This document shows positions 1-9,863 of a DNA stretch of 64,000 nucleotides, piece after piece. The stretch spans positions 4,290,501 through 4,354,500 of the forward strand of contig NZ_CP115463.1 of assembly GCF_027912495.1 (NCBI RefSeq), in the 5' to 3' direction. The first letter of the stretch is position 1; every line of letters begins with the position of its first letter. The position numbers were made by a program, and so were the translations under genes. The stretch is from Caulobacter sp. NIBR1757. GTDB lineage: Bacteria > Pseudomonadota > Alphaproteobacteria > Caulobacterales > Caulobacteraceae. The notes under the pieces are model-generated. The model was not told the origin of the DNA. It searched no databases and was given only the letters and a program-made list of their open reading frames with translations.

Positions 1-15
1 CTATCCGGCACACCC

Positions 16-1293
<1,278 letters not shown>

Positions 1294-1309
1294 TCGAAAG
1301 CTCCGGAAA

Positions 1310-2662
1310 CTATGACTCGGCCCGGTCGGCAGAGGCGGCGCGGGGCGCCAGCATCAGACCGCAGGCCAGGGCGAAGACACACATCATCGCCGGTGTGCGC
1401 AGGGGATAGTCGACCAGACTGTGGGCGAGCAAGAGGCCGATGACCAGACTGGCCGCCCGGGCGCCGGTTCCGCCGCCTCTGGAGGCGTCCGGACCGGAAC
1501 GCTGCCGCCAGGCGCGCAGGGCGGTCCGCCCGAACCAGACCAGGAAGGCGGCCATCACCGCGGCGCCGAGCAGGCCGGTCTCGACCAGCAGTTCCAGCCA
1601 GTCGTCGTGGGCGTGGTTGACATAGGTGTTCTGCATCGAGCCCGAGGTCTCGTGCATCATGTAGATCGGCACGAAGCTGCCGAGACCCGAGCCGAAGGGG
1701 GCGTAGGTCAAGGCGGCGCCCGAGGCGACCTGGGCGGCCGGAATGCGAATCTCGGTGTCGAAGCCGCCGCCGAGGCGATCGAAGACGCTGCCGAAGACCA
1801 GGGGCGCGCTGACCGCGGCGAGGCCGAGCAGCAGCACGCCGCCAGCCAGGACCAGACGGCCCCGGTCCTTCGCCAGCCCGGCCCGCCAGCCCATGGCGAC
1901 GGCGCCGAGCAGGCCGAGGCCGAGCAACAGGGCGCCGGCCCGCGACTGGGTCATCAGCACCCCGGCCCCCGCCAGCAGGACCAGCGCCAGCATGATGGCG
2001 ATGCGCACCCGGCCGACGGGGCGGCGCGCGGCGGCCTCGAGGGCTTCCAGCGCCGCGAACGGCACAAGGCAGACGAACAGGGAGGCCAGGTGGTTGCGGT
2101 TGGCGAAGAAGCCGACGGCCGGCTCGGGGTTGGTGACCGCATAGAAGCGCAAGGGGCTGTCCGGCCCGCCGACGACCTGCAGCCCGCCGACCACGGCGCT
2201 GGCGATGCCGACGCCGAGGATGAGCAGCACCAGCCGGCGGCGGCCGGGCTGGTCCAGGGTGCGGGAGGCGAGGAACAGGGCGGCGGCGGGAATCAGGCAC
2301 AGCAGGGCCGAGACCGTGGCCTGGGGCCTGAGGCTGATCGGGGCCCAGCCCGGCGTGAGGCCGGCGGCGGCCAGGTCGTCAACGATGCGGCCGCGGCCCG
2401 GCAGGGCGGTCCACAGGCCCGGCGGAAGGGGAATCAGCTGGATCAGCCCGACCAGGAAGCAGCCGGCCAGGATGGCGAAGGCCAGGCGTTCGGATCGTTC
2501 TACGGGGCGGTCCCGCAGCCGCCAGATGGCCCAGCCGAGCAGGGGCAGGGCCAGCAGGCCGACGATGTCGGGGGCAATGACCTCTTCCCGGGTCGCCCCG
2601 CCGATCAGCAGGGCCGTCAACAGGAAGCCGGCGCAGGCAAAAGAAAAGAGCCGCGAGGTCAT
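1310..2662 (-). CDS. O-antigen ligase / Wzy-type polymerase
   Basis: Inner-membrane protein of 450 residues with roughly ten to twelve hydrophobic segments. It carries the Wzy_C hallmark, a periplasmic loop at about 310-350 with a GSGLGSF turn followed by HAHDDWLELLVETGLLG. Family knowledge: such proteins either polymerise undecaprenyl-linked repeat units or ligate finished chains to an acceptor; sequence alone does not separate the two roles. It lies between the FecR-like gene and the sugar dehydrogenase. No clear Shine-Dalgarno precedes the ATG. The start codon sits inside a strong hairpin followed by a T-rich run, so its expression may be lower than that of the gene upstream. Confidence 0.85.
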   Translation of the reverse strand: MTSRLFSFACAGFLLTALLIGGATREEVIAPDIVGLLALPLLGWAIWRLRDRPVERSERLAFAILAGCFLVGLIQLIPLPPGLWTALPGRGRIVDDLAAAGLTPGWAPISLRPQATVSALLCLIPAAALFLASRTLDQPGRRRLVLLILGVGIASAVVGGLQVVGGPDSPLRFYAVTNPEPAVGFFANRNHLASLFVCLVPFAALEALEAAARRPVGRVRIAIMLALVLLAGAGVLMTQSRAGALLLGLGLLGAVAMGWRAGLAKDRGRLVLAGGVLLLGLAAVSAPLVFGSVFDRLGGGFDTEIRIPAAQVASGAALTYAPFGSGLGSFVPIYMMHETSGSMQNTYVNHAHDDWLELLVETGLLGAAVMAAFLVWFGRTALRAWRQRSGPDASRGGGTGARAASLVIGLLLAHSLVDYPLRTPAMMCVFALACGLMLAPRAASADRAES

Positions 2663-2693
2663 GGCGTTTTTGAAACGGCCCCTCGCGGCTCTT
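2639..2693 (-). terminator. Terminator-like hairpin overlapping the ligase start codon
   Basis: Perfect 13-base arms (2681-2693 and 2646-2658) enclose a second 7-bp stem with one bulge. The ATG of the ligase gene (2660-2662) falls in the short unpaired stretch between the two stems. On the transcribed minus strand the hairpin is followed by a T-rich run (2639-2647), the layout of a Rho-independent terminator. It lies 41 bases after the stop of the FecR-like gene. It may terminate most upstream transcripts or hold the ligase start closed. Confidence 0.6.
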
Positions 2694-2733
2694 GACTACA
2701 GATACTCAGATCGACCGGGCAGAGCCCGAAATC

Positions 2734-3189
2734 CTACGGGGAAGACGGGTCGTTGCCGTCGTTGATGGCGACAGCCATGGCGCCGACGGTGATGACGCCG
2801 AAGGTGGCCCAGGTCCAGAAGTCCCAGCCCTGGCCGGCCGGGTCGGTGGGCGCATCGCCGTAGCCTTCCTGGTCGTCCTGGTAGGCGGCGCGGACCACAT
2901 TGCTGGAGCCGCCGGCGCAGGTCGCGCTGTCGCCAACGATGGCCATCGAGCGGGCCGAGACGGCGACGCTGCAGCCCGACCCGTAGGTGACGGTGGCCGA
3001 GCCATCCATCGCCATCACGCGGTCGCCGGCTTTCAACACCGTCGAAGACGTTACCGGCACGAACCGGCCATTCTGGTTCACCAGCACGGAGCCCTGCACG
3101 CCGCCGAGGCGCGCGCCTTCCGCAGCCATGGCCACCTGGCCCGTGAGCAGAAGGCCAACCGAAGCGGCGACGATAAGTTTCCGGATCAT
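2734..3189 (-). CDS. Secreted FecR-like domain protein
   Basis: 151-residue protein, start chosen at the ATG preceded by GAGGGGT; a longer frame upstream has no support. Residues 1-22 form a Sec signal peptide ending around VAMAAEG. The following 70 residues (GSVLVNQNGRF, LKAGDRV, SATVTYGSGCSVAV) resemble the beta-rich FecR domain found in proteins near exopolysaccharide loci. A short C-terminal hydrophobic stretch (about 122-140) ends in a polar tail, so the protein may be anchored by its C-terminus. Two Cys residues in the FecR-like part could form a disulfide. Function unknown; position suggests a role in the polysaccharide locus. Confidence 0.7.
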   Translation of the reverse strand: MIRKLIVAASVGLLLTGQVAMAAEGARLGGVQGSVLVNQNGRFVPVTSSTVLKAGDRVMAMDGSATVTYGSGCSVAVSARSMAIVGDSATCAGGSSNVVRAAYQDDQEGYGDAPTDPAGQGWDFWTWATFGVITVGAMAVAINDGNDPSSP

Positions 3190-3238
3190 TGCATACCCCT
3201 CAAAGCGACCTGTCCCATGCGACGTTGCGCCACAGAAC

Positions 3239-3246
3239 GATCTAGC
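3239..3246 (-). promoter_or_regulatory. Candidate -10 element of the FecR-like gene
   Basis: Read on the minus strand this is GCTAGATC, a full match to the Caulobacter housekeeping -10 consensus GCTANAWC, about 50 bases ahead of the FecR-like start. No convincing TTGACG-type -35 lies at the usual spacing, so the call is tentative. Confidence 0.35.
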
Positions 3247-3676
3247 CAATACCTCAGGCTCTCCGACACGGCAACCGGCGTTAGGCCGAAAACCCATGTT
3301 TTTTGAACCCCGCGCGGCGAATCTGCCACTGTTCTAAGCGCACTGTGTCCGAAAGTGTTCCGTTCGCAGGAAAACACCGACGCACCAATCTGTTACACGA
3401 CGCCGACGGCGACTTCCGTCGCCACAAACGCCGGATTATCGTCAATATTCTCTTAACTCGAGATCAACCAGCATTACCCGTTTCGGGGCGACAGCGGTCG
3501 GCGACATCCCTATATACGCACAACTTTGACCAACGGATGTGACACCGATCAAAACTTTCGCGCACCCTCACAAAAGGTGGGCGGGGCCGGTGGCGCCGGG
3601 CGGGTCCAAAGGTTGTGCCGGCTGGCCGGTTGCGGCAAGGGTGAGCCGGTGCGTCAACAACCTCAGAGGACAAGGC
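3247..3676. other. Divergent intergenic region without a gene
   Basis: About 430 bases between the divergent FecR-like and methyltransferase genes. It is noticeably richer in A/T than its surroundings around 3420-3560, as expected of a promoter region. A hairpin with 6-bp arms (GGCGAC/GTCGCC) lies at 3408-3423. No open frame with credible coding character and no RNA gene was recognised. Confidence 0.4.
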
Positions 3677-4516
3677 ATGGCCCTGGACGGGGAGAACATC
3701 GACCCTGAGGTGGTCAGCGATTTCGGGGCCGAATGGGCGCGTTTCGATCAGGCCGGCATGGGCGAGGCCGAGACCCAGGCCCTGTTCGACCGCTACTTCG
3801 CCGTCTTTCCCTGGGAAAAACTGCCCGCGAACCCGGTCGGCTTCGACCTTGGTTGCGGCAGCGGCCGGTGGGCCAGGCTGGCGGCGCGGCGGGTGGGAAC
3901 CCTGCACTGCATCGATCCGGCCGAGGCCGCCCTGGCGGTGGCGAAGGAAAAGCTCAAGGACCAGCCGAACGCCGTCTTCCACCATGCCGGGGTGGGCAAC
4001 CTGCCGCTGGCCGACGGCTCGATGGACTTCGGCTACTCGCTGGGCGTCCTGCACCATGTGCCCGACACGGCGGCCGGCATCGCCAGCTGCGTCGCCAAGC
4101 TCAAGCCCGGCGCGCCGATGCTGCTCTATCTCTACTATGCGCTGGACGGAAAGCCGTGGCTGTTCCGGGCCATCTGGCGGGCCTCGGACCTGGTCCGCAA
4201 GGTCGTCAGCGCCCTGCCCCGGCCGCTGAAGTTCGCCGTCTGCCAGCTGATCGCCGCTGCCGTCTACTGGCCGCTGGCCCGCACGGCCGGGCTGCTGGAG
4301 AAGGCGGGGGCCAAGGTCGACAACCTGCCGCTCTCCGACTACCGGCACATGAGCTTCTACAGCATGCGCACCGACGCCCTCGACCGCTTCGGCACCCGGC
4401 TGGAACAGCGGTTCACCCGGGTGCAGATCGACGCCATGATGCGGGCGGCGGGGCTTTCCGACATCCGCTTCCTTGAAGGCCCGCCCTTCTGGTGCGCGGT
4501 CGGCTTCAAGGCCTGA
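3677..4516 (+). CDS. Class I SAM-dependent methyltransferase
   Basis: 279 residues from the ATG preceded by AGAGGAC; an earlier in-frame start would add 46 low-complexity residues. The SAM-binding motif DLGCGSG is at 57-63, followed by the acidic CIDPAE loop and the motif-IV-like SLGVLHHVPDT at about 115-125, typical of the Methyltransf_11 fold. A hydrophobic, basic stretch near 165-205 may touch the membrane. It opens a plus-strand operon: 11 bases separate it from the next glycosyltransferase gene. In this setting a sugar- or lipid-linked glycan methylation role is likely, but the substrate is unknown. Confidence 0.8.
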   Translation: MALDGENIDPEVVSDFGAEWARFDQAGMGEAETQALFDRYFAVFPWEKLPANPVGFDLGCGSGRWARLAARRVGTLHCIDPAEAALAVAKEKLKDQPNAVFHHAGVGNLPLADGSMDFGYSLGVLHHVPDTAAGIASCVAKLKPGAPMLLYLYYALDGKPWLFRAIWRASDLVRKVVSALPRPLKFAVCQLIAAAVYWPLARTAGLLEKAGAKVDNLPLSDYRHMSFYSMRTDALDRFGTRLEQRFTRVQIDAMMRAAGLSDIRFLEGPPFWCAVGFKA

Positions 4517-4527
4517 ACCCTGACCCG

Positions 4528-5562
4528 ATGACCGGCCTGCTGCATGTCCTGCCCCACGACGGCGTCGGCGGCGCCGAGATCGCCGCCCGCCAGGCGGCGC
4601 GGGCGGCGCCGGGCGAGGTCACCGTCGCCGTCCTGAGCGGCGGCGTCGAGGGCCCGGCGAGCCCCAACCGCTTCAGCCTCAAGGGCTTTAGCCCCCTCGA
4701 CCCCGTCGCCGCCATCCGCGCCGGCCTGCTGGCGCTGGACCATCCGGTGGCGGTCTTCTCGCTGTGGAAGTCGGCCCTGGCGATGCTGGCCACCGCCGCC
4801 CTCAGCCCGCGGACGCGCCGGGTGCTGTTCCTGCATTCGGACCGCCGGGTGCATCTGGCCGACCGGCTGGCGACCGGACTGCAGGCGCGGCTGGCGCACG
4901 AGGTCTGGGCCGATTGCCGGCGCAGCCTCGAGGGCCTGGGCGGGCTGATGCCGGCCGGCAAGGCGACGCGGGTCATCTCCTTCATGGCCGGGCGGCTGAC
5001 GGCGACGACGCGGGGCGCACCCCGGCCGCGCTTCATCTTCTGGGGCCGGCTGACGCCGCTCAAGCGCATCGACCGGGCCATTGCCCTGTTCGCCGAGATC
5101 GCCCGCGACCGGCCGGACGCGATCTTCACCATCATCGGTCCCGACGACGGCAGCGCGGCCGGCCTGCGGGCCCAGGTCGCCGCCCTCGATCTGGCCGACA
5201 AGGTCGTCTTCGCCGGCGCAAGGTCGCTCGATGAGATCGCCGCCCTCGCCGCCGATCATGATATCTTCCTGCAGCTCAGCGAGCAGGAGGGGGCGGCCAT
5301 GTCGTTGATCGAGGCCATGCAGCTGGGCCTGGTCCCGGTCGTCACCCCGGTCGGCGAGATGGGCGCCTATGTCCGCCCCCTGGAGACCGGCGTGGTCTAT
5401 GAAAACCAGGGCCAGGCCGTGGCCGACATCGGGCGCATCCTGGCGGACGTGCGGCTTTTCGACAGGATCGGCGCCGCGGCGGTCGACCATTGGCGCGATG
5501 CACGGCTATATCATGAGGATCTGCTGGTCGGCGCCCGGTCCCTGGCCGGTCGAGGGGAATAG
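4528..5562 (+). CDS. GT4-family glycosyltransferase
   Basis: 344 residues from the ATG directly after the methyltransferase stop. GT-B fold features: a glycine-rich N-terminal start (HDGVGGAEIA), the mid-protein FIFWGRLTPLKRID motif that opens the C-terminal nucleotide-binding domain, and the GT4 motif SEQEGAAMSLIEAM with its two conserved acidic residues, followed by GLVPVVTPVGE. Retaining sugar transfer from a nucleotide sugar to a lipid-linked glycan at the inner leaflet is expected. Second gene of a tight plus-strand operon with the methyltransferase, AsnB-like protein and another GT4 enzyme. Confidence 0.85.
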   Translation: MTGLLHVLPHDGVGGAEIAARQAARAAPGEVTVAVLSGGVEGPASPNRFSLKGFSPLDPVAAIRAGLLALDHPVAVFSLWKSALAMLATAALSPRTRRVLFLHSDRRVHLADRLATGLQARLAHEVWADCRRSLEGLGGLMPAGKATRVISFMAGRLTATTRGAPRPRFIFWGRLTPLKRIDRAIALFAEIARDRPDAIFTIIGPDDGSAAGLRAQVAALDLADKVVFAGARSLDEIAALAADHDIFLQLSEQEGAAMSLIEAMQLGLVPVVTPVGEMGAYVRPLETGVVYENQGQAVADIGRILADVRLFDRIGAAAVDHWRDARLYHEDLLVGARSLAGRGE

Positions 5563-5565
5563 GTC

Positions 5566-7548
5566 ATGTGCGGCATCGCCGGTCTATATGCGGCGCGGGA
5601 GCCCGGATTGGTCGGGGAGCCGGCCCTGACCGCCATGCTGGACGCCCTCTATCACCGGGGGCCCGACAGCGCCGGGGTGTGGACCGATCCGGAGGCCGGC
5701 ATCGGCTTTGGCCAGCGCCGCCTGGCGGTGATCGACCTGTCGCCGGCCGGGCTGCAGCCGATGACCAGCGCCAGCGGCCGATGGGTGATCAACTACAACG
5801 GCGAGATCTTCAACTACCTGGACGTCCGCGCCGAGCTGGAAGCCTGTGGCGGCGCGCCGAACTGGCGCGGCCATTCGGACACCGAGGTGCTGGTCGAGGC
5901 GGTCGAGCACTGGGGTGTCGAGGGGGCGCTGGAGCGCATCGAGGGCCAGTTCGCCATCGCCCTGTGGGACCGCCAGGAGCGGCGGCTGCACCTGATCCGC
6001 GACCGGTTCGGCGAAAAGCCCCTCTATTACGGCTGGGTCGGCGGGACGCTGGCCTTCGGCTCGGAGCTGAAGGCGCTGCGCACCCTGCCGGGCTTTCCGA
6101 CGGCGATGGATCCCGAGGCGCTGTCGAGCTTCCTGCGCTACGGCTATGTGCCGCATCCCTGGTCGATCTGGCAGGGCGTCCTCAAGCTGCCGCCGGGCGG
6201 CCGGATCAGCGTCGGGCCACAGGACGCGGTCGGCGCGCCGCCGCCGGTCATCCGCTACTGGGATCCGGACCAGGCCATCCTCTCGGCGCTCGAGCGGCCC
6301 TGGACCGGCGGCGAGGCGGAGGCCATCGAGGCGCTCGACGCCCTGCTGAACCGGACGGTGGGCACGCGGATGATCGCCGATGTGCCGCTCGGGGCCCTGC
6401 TGTCCGGCGGCGTCGATTCCTCGGCCATCGTCGCCCAGATGGTCGCCCGTGGCGGCAAGGTGAAGACCTTCACCATCGGCTTCGACGAGGCCGGCTTCAA
6501 CGAGGCCGAACACGCCAGGGCGGTGGCCGCCCACCTGGGGACAGAGCACACCGAACACTATGTCACCGCCGCCGACTGCCTGGCCGTGGTGCCGAAGCTG
6601 CCGTCTCTCTATGACGAGCCCTTCGCCGACGCCTCTCAGATCCCGACCTATCTGGTTTCCCAGCTGGCCCGGCGCGAGGTCACCGTGGCGCTGAGCGGCG
6701 ACGCCGGGGACGAGATCTTCGGCGGCTACAACCGCTACTTCCACGGCGCCCGGCTGTGGGACAGGGTCGGCGGCCTGCCCCGTCCGCTGCGGGCGGCCGG
6801 GGCGGCGGGCCTGCGGAGCCTCTCCCCCGACGGCTGGAACCGGCTGACCCGCGCCTTCGGCGGCGTGCTCCCGGCCGAGCTGACCGGCGGCCGGGCCGGC
6901 GAGAAAGCCCACAAGTTCGCCGGCGTGCTGGGCGCGGCCAGCGCCGACGACTACCACATGGGCTTGCTCAGCCAGTGGGCCCACCCCGAGGCCGTCGCCC
7001 GGAGCGGGGCGCGCGGCCTGCGGCTGCCGGAAGACCGCCAGCCGCCGGCCCGGCTTGAGGGCTTCGCCCGCCGGGCCATGGCGGTGGACACCCGCAACTA
7101 CCTGCCCGACGACGTCCTGGCCAAGGTCGACCGCGCCGCCATGGGCGTCAGCCTCGAGGCCCGGGCGCCCTTCCTCGACCGCAAGGTGTTGGACTTCGCC
7201 TGGCGCCTTCCGATGGAGATGAAGATCGCCGGCGGCAGCGGCAAGCGCATCCTGCGCCGGGTGCTGGACCGCCATGTGCCCCGCGCCCTGATCGAGCGGC
7301 CCAAGCAGGGCTTCGCCGTGCCGGTCGGCCGCTGGATGCGCGGCGAGCTTCGCGACTGGGCCGAGAGCCTGCTCAGCGTCCAGGCCCTGAACCGCGAGGG
7401 CCTGTTCAACCCGGGCCCGGTGCGGGCCGCCTGGGATGAGCATGTCAGCGGCCGCCGCGATCATGACCTTCGCCTGTGGTCGGTGCTGTCCGCCCAGGCC
7501 TGGGCCCAGGCCCAGCGTGACGCCGTCATCGCGAGCGTGGCGGCGTGA
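5566..7548 (+). CDS. asnB: Glutamine-hydrolysing asparagine synthase-like amidotransferase
   Basis: 660 residues with the class II glutaminase domain first (MCGIAGLY, nucleophile Cys2) and the ATP-pyrophosphatase domain second (PP-loop SGGVDSS at about 281-287; SGDAGDEIFGGYNRYF near 378). The start is fixed by Cys2, which must follow Met1. Located three bases after a glycosyltransferase stop and overlapping the next one. Family knowledge: AsnB paralogues inside polysaccharide loci often amidate uronic acids rather than make asparagine. The uronate-forming dehydrogenase at the left edge of the window fits that, but it is inference. Confidence 0.88.
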   Translation: MCGIAGLYAAREPGLVGEPALTAMLDALYHRGPDSAGVWTDPEAGIGFGQRRLAVIDLSPAGLQPMTSASGRWVINYNGEIFNYLDVRAELEACGGAPNWRGHSDTEVLVEAVEHWGVEGALERIEGQFAIALWDRQERRLHLIRDRFGEKPLYYGWVGGTLAFGSELKALRTLPGFPTAMDPEALSSFLRYGYVPHPWSIWQGVLKLPPGGRISVGPQDAVGAPPPVIRYWDPDQAILSALERPWTGGEAEAIEALDALLNRTVGTRMIADVPLGALLSGGVDSSAIVAQMVARGGKVKTFTIGFDEAGFNEAEHARAVAAHLGTEHTEHYVTAADCLAVVPKLPSLYDEPFADASQIPTYLVSQLARREVTVALSGDAGDEIFGGYNRYFHGARLWDRVGGLPRPLRAAGAAGLRSLSPDGWNRLTRAFGGVLPAELTGGRAGEKAHKFAGVLGAASADDYHMGLLSQWAHPEAVARSGARGLRLPEDRQPPARLEGFARRAMAVDTRNYLPDDVLAKVDRAAMGVSLEARAPFLDRKVLDFAWRLPMEMKIAGGSGKRILRRVLDRHVPRALIERPKQGFAVPVGRWMRGELRDWAESLLSVQALNREGLFNPGPVRAAWDEHVSGRRDHDLRLWSVLSAQAWAQAQRDAVIASVAA

Positions 7549-8717
7549 CGGACCGGTCGATGACCAGCAGCCCCCTGAAGGGCGTCGCCATCGCCCTGTT
7601 CGGCAACACCGACTGGTACCTGTACAATTTCCGTCTGCCGCTGCTGGTCCGGCTGCGCGAGGAGGGCACGCGGCTGATCCTCATCTCGCCGCCCGGGGAA
7701 TATGGCGAGCGCCTGGCGGCCATGGGCTTCGACTGGCGGCCCCTGCCGATGAAGCGCCGCAGCCTCAACCCGCTGTCCGAGGCCAAGCTGCTGCTGCACA
7801 TCGCCCGGCTGCTGCGCGCCGAGAAGGTGTCCATCATCCACGGCTTCACCATCAAGCCGGCCATCTACGCCGGCATCGCCGGGCGGATGGCGGGGGTGAG
7901 GGGCCGGGTCAGCGCCGTGGCCGGCCTGGGCTTCGTGTTCATCAGCGACAGCCTGACGGCCAGGCTGCTGCGGCCGGTCGTCCGCGCCCTGGCCTGGCTG
8001 GCCTTCGGCGGCCGGCGGGCCCGGCTGATTGTCCAGAACCCCGACGACCGCGCCGCCTTCGTCGACCGGGGCCTGGTGCATCCGGCCAAGGTTCACACCA
8101 TTCCAGGCAGCGGCGTCGACCTGACCCGCTTCCGGATCAGCACCCGGGTCCGCGGCGAGGACGAGCCGCTGAAGGTGCTGCTGGCCGCCCGCATGCTGTG
8201 GGACAAGGGGCTGGCGGAGTTCGTCGAGGCCGCCCGCGTCCTCAAGGCCGAGGGCCGCAACATCCACTTCCTGCTGGCCGGCGAGCCCGATCCCGGCAAC
8301 CCCGCCGCCTGCAGGCCCGAGGACCTGGCCGGCTGGATGGCCGAGGGCCTGGTCGAGCACCTCGGCCACGTCGACGACATGCCGGCCCTGCTGGCCGACG
8401 TCGATGTCGTGGTCCTGCCCAGCTACCGCGAGGGCCTGCCCAAGACCCTGATCGAGGCGGCCGGTTGCGCCCGGGCCCTGATCACCACCGACGTGCCGGG
8501 CTGCCGCGAGGTGGTCACCCACGATGAGGACGGCCTGCTGGTCAATGTCCGCGAGCACACCGGCCTCGTCGAAGCGATCGCCCGCCTCGACGACGACGCC
8601 CACCTGCGCCAGCGCCTGGGCCTCGCCGCCCGCGACAAGGCCCTGCGCCTGTTCGACGTCGAGATCGTCATGGCCCGCACCCTTGGGGTCTATCGGGAGC
8701 TGCTGGCCGGGGCGTAG
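7545..8717 (+). CDS. GT4-family glycosyltransferase
   Basis: 390 residues. GTG start overlaps the TGA of the AsnB-like gene by four bases (GTGA), suggesting coupled translation; an ATG 15 bases on is an alternative. The N-terminus (NTDWYLYNFRLPLL) and SIIHGFTIKPAIYAG are typical of capsular GT4 enzymes related to PglA/WbnH. The C-terminal domain carries YREGLPKTLIEAAGCARAL with the paired Glu residues, then TTDVPGCREVV. Probably adds a hexosamine or related sugar to the lipid-linked unit. Last gene of the operon. Confidence 0.85.
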   Translation: MTDRSMTSSPLKGVAIALFGNTDWYLYNFRLPLLVRLREEGTRLILISPPGEYGERLAAMGFDWRPLPMKRRSLNPLSEAKLLLHIARLLRAEKVSIIHGFTIKPAIYAGIAGRMAGVRGRVSAVAGLGFVFISDSLTARLLRPVVRALAWLAFGGRRARLIVQNPDDRAAFVDRGLVHPAKVHTIPGSGVDLTRFRISTRVRGEDEPLKVLLAARMLWDKGLAEFVEAARVLKAEGRNIHFLLAGEPDPGNPAACRPEDLAGWMAEGLVEHLGHVDDMPALLADVDVVVLPSYREGLPKTLIEAAGCARALITTDVPGCREVVTHDEDGLLVNVREHTGLVEAIARLDDDAHLRQRLGLAARDKALRLFDVEIVMARTLGVYRELLAGA

Positions 8718-8974
8718 CCGGGCGGCCTTATCGAAGCGGCCCACCATTATACCGCGTATCCGGGGGGGCAAGGCGCGGGCGGCTGGTCAGGCGCTTGAAA
8801 ACATTGAGGGAAGGGTGGCCGCCGTGTGGGCCGGGGCGCTGTATCTGTAGGGCGGCGCGTAGGCCACAGAGTGGTTGGCTGTGGCCGGAAGTAGGCTTCG
8901 ATTGCCCGGGCGGGGCTACAATCCGACGGCGGCGATGTCGCCGCGTGTCGCAGCCCGCCGATGAGGCCAAAATC

Positions 8975-8992
8975 AATATGTCTAGACATATT
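8975..8992. promoter_or_regulatory. Perfect 18-bp palindrome, operator-like
   Basis: AATATGTCTAGACATATT is a perfect palindrome in an otherwise GC-rich stretch. The core TGTCTAGACA resembles sites bound by GntR-family dimers. It lies between two convergent genes, so no promoter it could control is visible. Confidence 0.4.
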
Positions 8993-8995
8993 CAT

Positions 8996-9023
8996 CGGCG
9001 CCGGCCGGGGTCGGCCGGCGCCG
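8996..9023. terminator. GC-rich hairpin between convergent genes
   Basis: Perfect 11-bp arms (8996-9006 and 9013-9023) around a six-base loop, 20 bases beyond the stop of the minus-strand SDR gene. There is no long T-run, so it would be a weak bidirectional terminator or mRNA-end stabiliser. Confidence 0.45.
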
Positions 9024-9042
9024 TGTTGACCTTGAGCGGGCC

Positions 9043-9777
9043 TCAGACCTGGGCCAGGCCGCCGTCGACGAAGACCTCGCCGCCGGTCATGAAGCTCGAG
9101 TCGGAGGAGGCCAGGAAGGCGACCGCCGCCGCCGTTTCCGACGGCTCGCCGATGCGGCCGATCGGGGTGCCGGCCCCGAGGCTTTCGATGAACTCCTCGC
9201 CGACCACCTCGATGGCCAGGTCGGTGCGCGTCGGTCCGGGCGACAGGACGTTGACCCGGATGCCCGTGCCCTTCAGGTCCAGGGCCCAGCTGCGGGCCAG
9301 GTTGCGGACGGCCGCCTTGCTGGCGCTGTAGAGGCTGAAGCCGGCCGTGCCCATGACGCCGGTGGTCGAGCCGGTGAGGATGATCGAGCCGCCCGCCGAC
9401 ATCAGCGGCAGGGCCTTCTGAACGGTGAGGATCAGGCCCTTCACATTGGTGTCGAAGGTCTGGGCGTAGGCCTCGTCGGTCAGCTGGCCGAGCGCCTCGA
9501 CGGCCCCCGTGCCGGCATTGGCGAAGACGATATCGACGCCGCCGCGCTCGGCCTTCACCGCCGCGTACAGCCGGTCGAGGTCGGCCGCCTCTGTCACCGA
9601 TCCCTGCACGGCCCGCGCCTGCGGCCCCAGCTCGGCGACGGCGGCGTCCAGCGGCGCCTGCCGGCGGCCGAACAGATAGACGAACGCGCCTTCCGCGATG
9701 AACCGTCTGGCGGTCGCCAGTCCGATGCCCGTTCCGCCGCCGGTGATCACCGCGGTCTTGCCTTGTAGCCTGCTCAT
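9043..9777 (-). CDS. Short-chain dehydrogenase/reductase
   Basis: 244 residues, the classical SDR length. Start chosen at the ATG preceded at good spacing by AAGGAGC; a longer in-frame start lacks this. Shows the NAD(P) motif TGGGTGIG, NAG (in FANAGTG), catalytic Ser of ILTGSTTG, YSASK, and the C-terminal MTGGEVFVDGG. Substrate unknown. It is transcribed divergently from an HxlR-type regulator with an 86-base shared promoter region, a common arrangement in which the regulator responds to an electrophile or quinone and controls the reductase. Confidence 0.88.
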   Translation of the reverse strand: MSRLQGKTAVITGGGTGIGLATARRFIAEGAFVYLFGRRQAPLDAAVAELGPQARAVQGSVTEAADLDRLYAAVKAERGGVDIVFANAGTGAVEALGQLTDEAYAQTFDTNVKGLILTVQKALPLMSAGGSIILTGSTTGVMGTAGFSLYSASKAAVRNLARSWALDLKGTGIRVNVLSPGPTRTDLAIEVVGEEFIESLGAGTPIGRIGEPSETAAAVAFLASSDSSFMTGGEVFVDGGLAQV

Positions 9778-9803
9778 GATGTGCTCCTTCATTGAGGTTG
9801 CAT

Positions 9804-9852
9804 CTAGCTGGCTAGCCACCCACCTATCGGCAAGTATGCACCTTTTGGTAAG
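9804..9852. promoter_or_regulatory. Candidate HxlR operator region
   Basis: In the gap between the divergent SDR and HxlR genes there is an inverted repeat CTAGC-TG-GCTAG (9804-9815). Next come two similar direct units, TATCGGCAAG (9825-9834) and TTTTGGTAAG (9843-9852), separated by eight bases. This stretch is A/T-richer than the genes. Autorepression plus control of the SDR is the natural reading. Confidence 0.45.
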
Positions 9853-9863
9853 CGCCCTGAAAA

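Larger units (their letters stand above)
8718..9042. other. Intergenic region between convergent genes
   Basis: 325 bases with no credible gene on either strand. It contains an orphan 18-bp palindrome (8975-8992) and a GC-rich hairpin (8996-9023), listed separately. The remainder shows nothing recognisable. Confidence 0.5.

Noticed and set aside
2694..3306. Plus-strand open frame opposite the FecR-like gene
   Set aside because: No ribosome site or recognisable domain; the minus-strand product has a signal peptide and a domain pattern.
8728..8995. Small minus-strand open frames in the 8.7-9.0 kb gap
   Set aside because: They span a palindrome and hairpin, lack ribosome sites and give Arg/Pro-rich low-complexity products.
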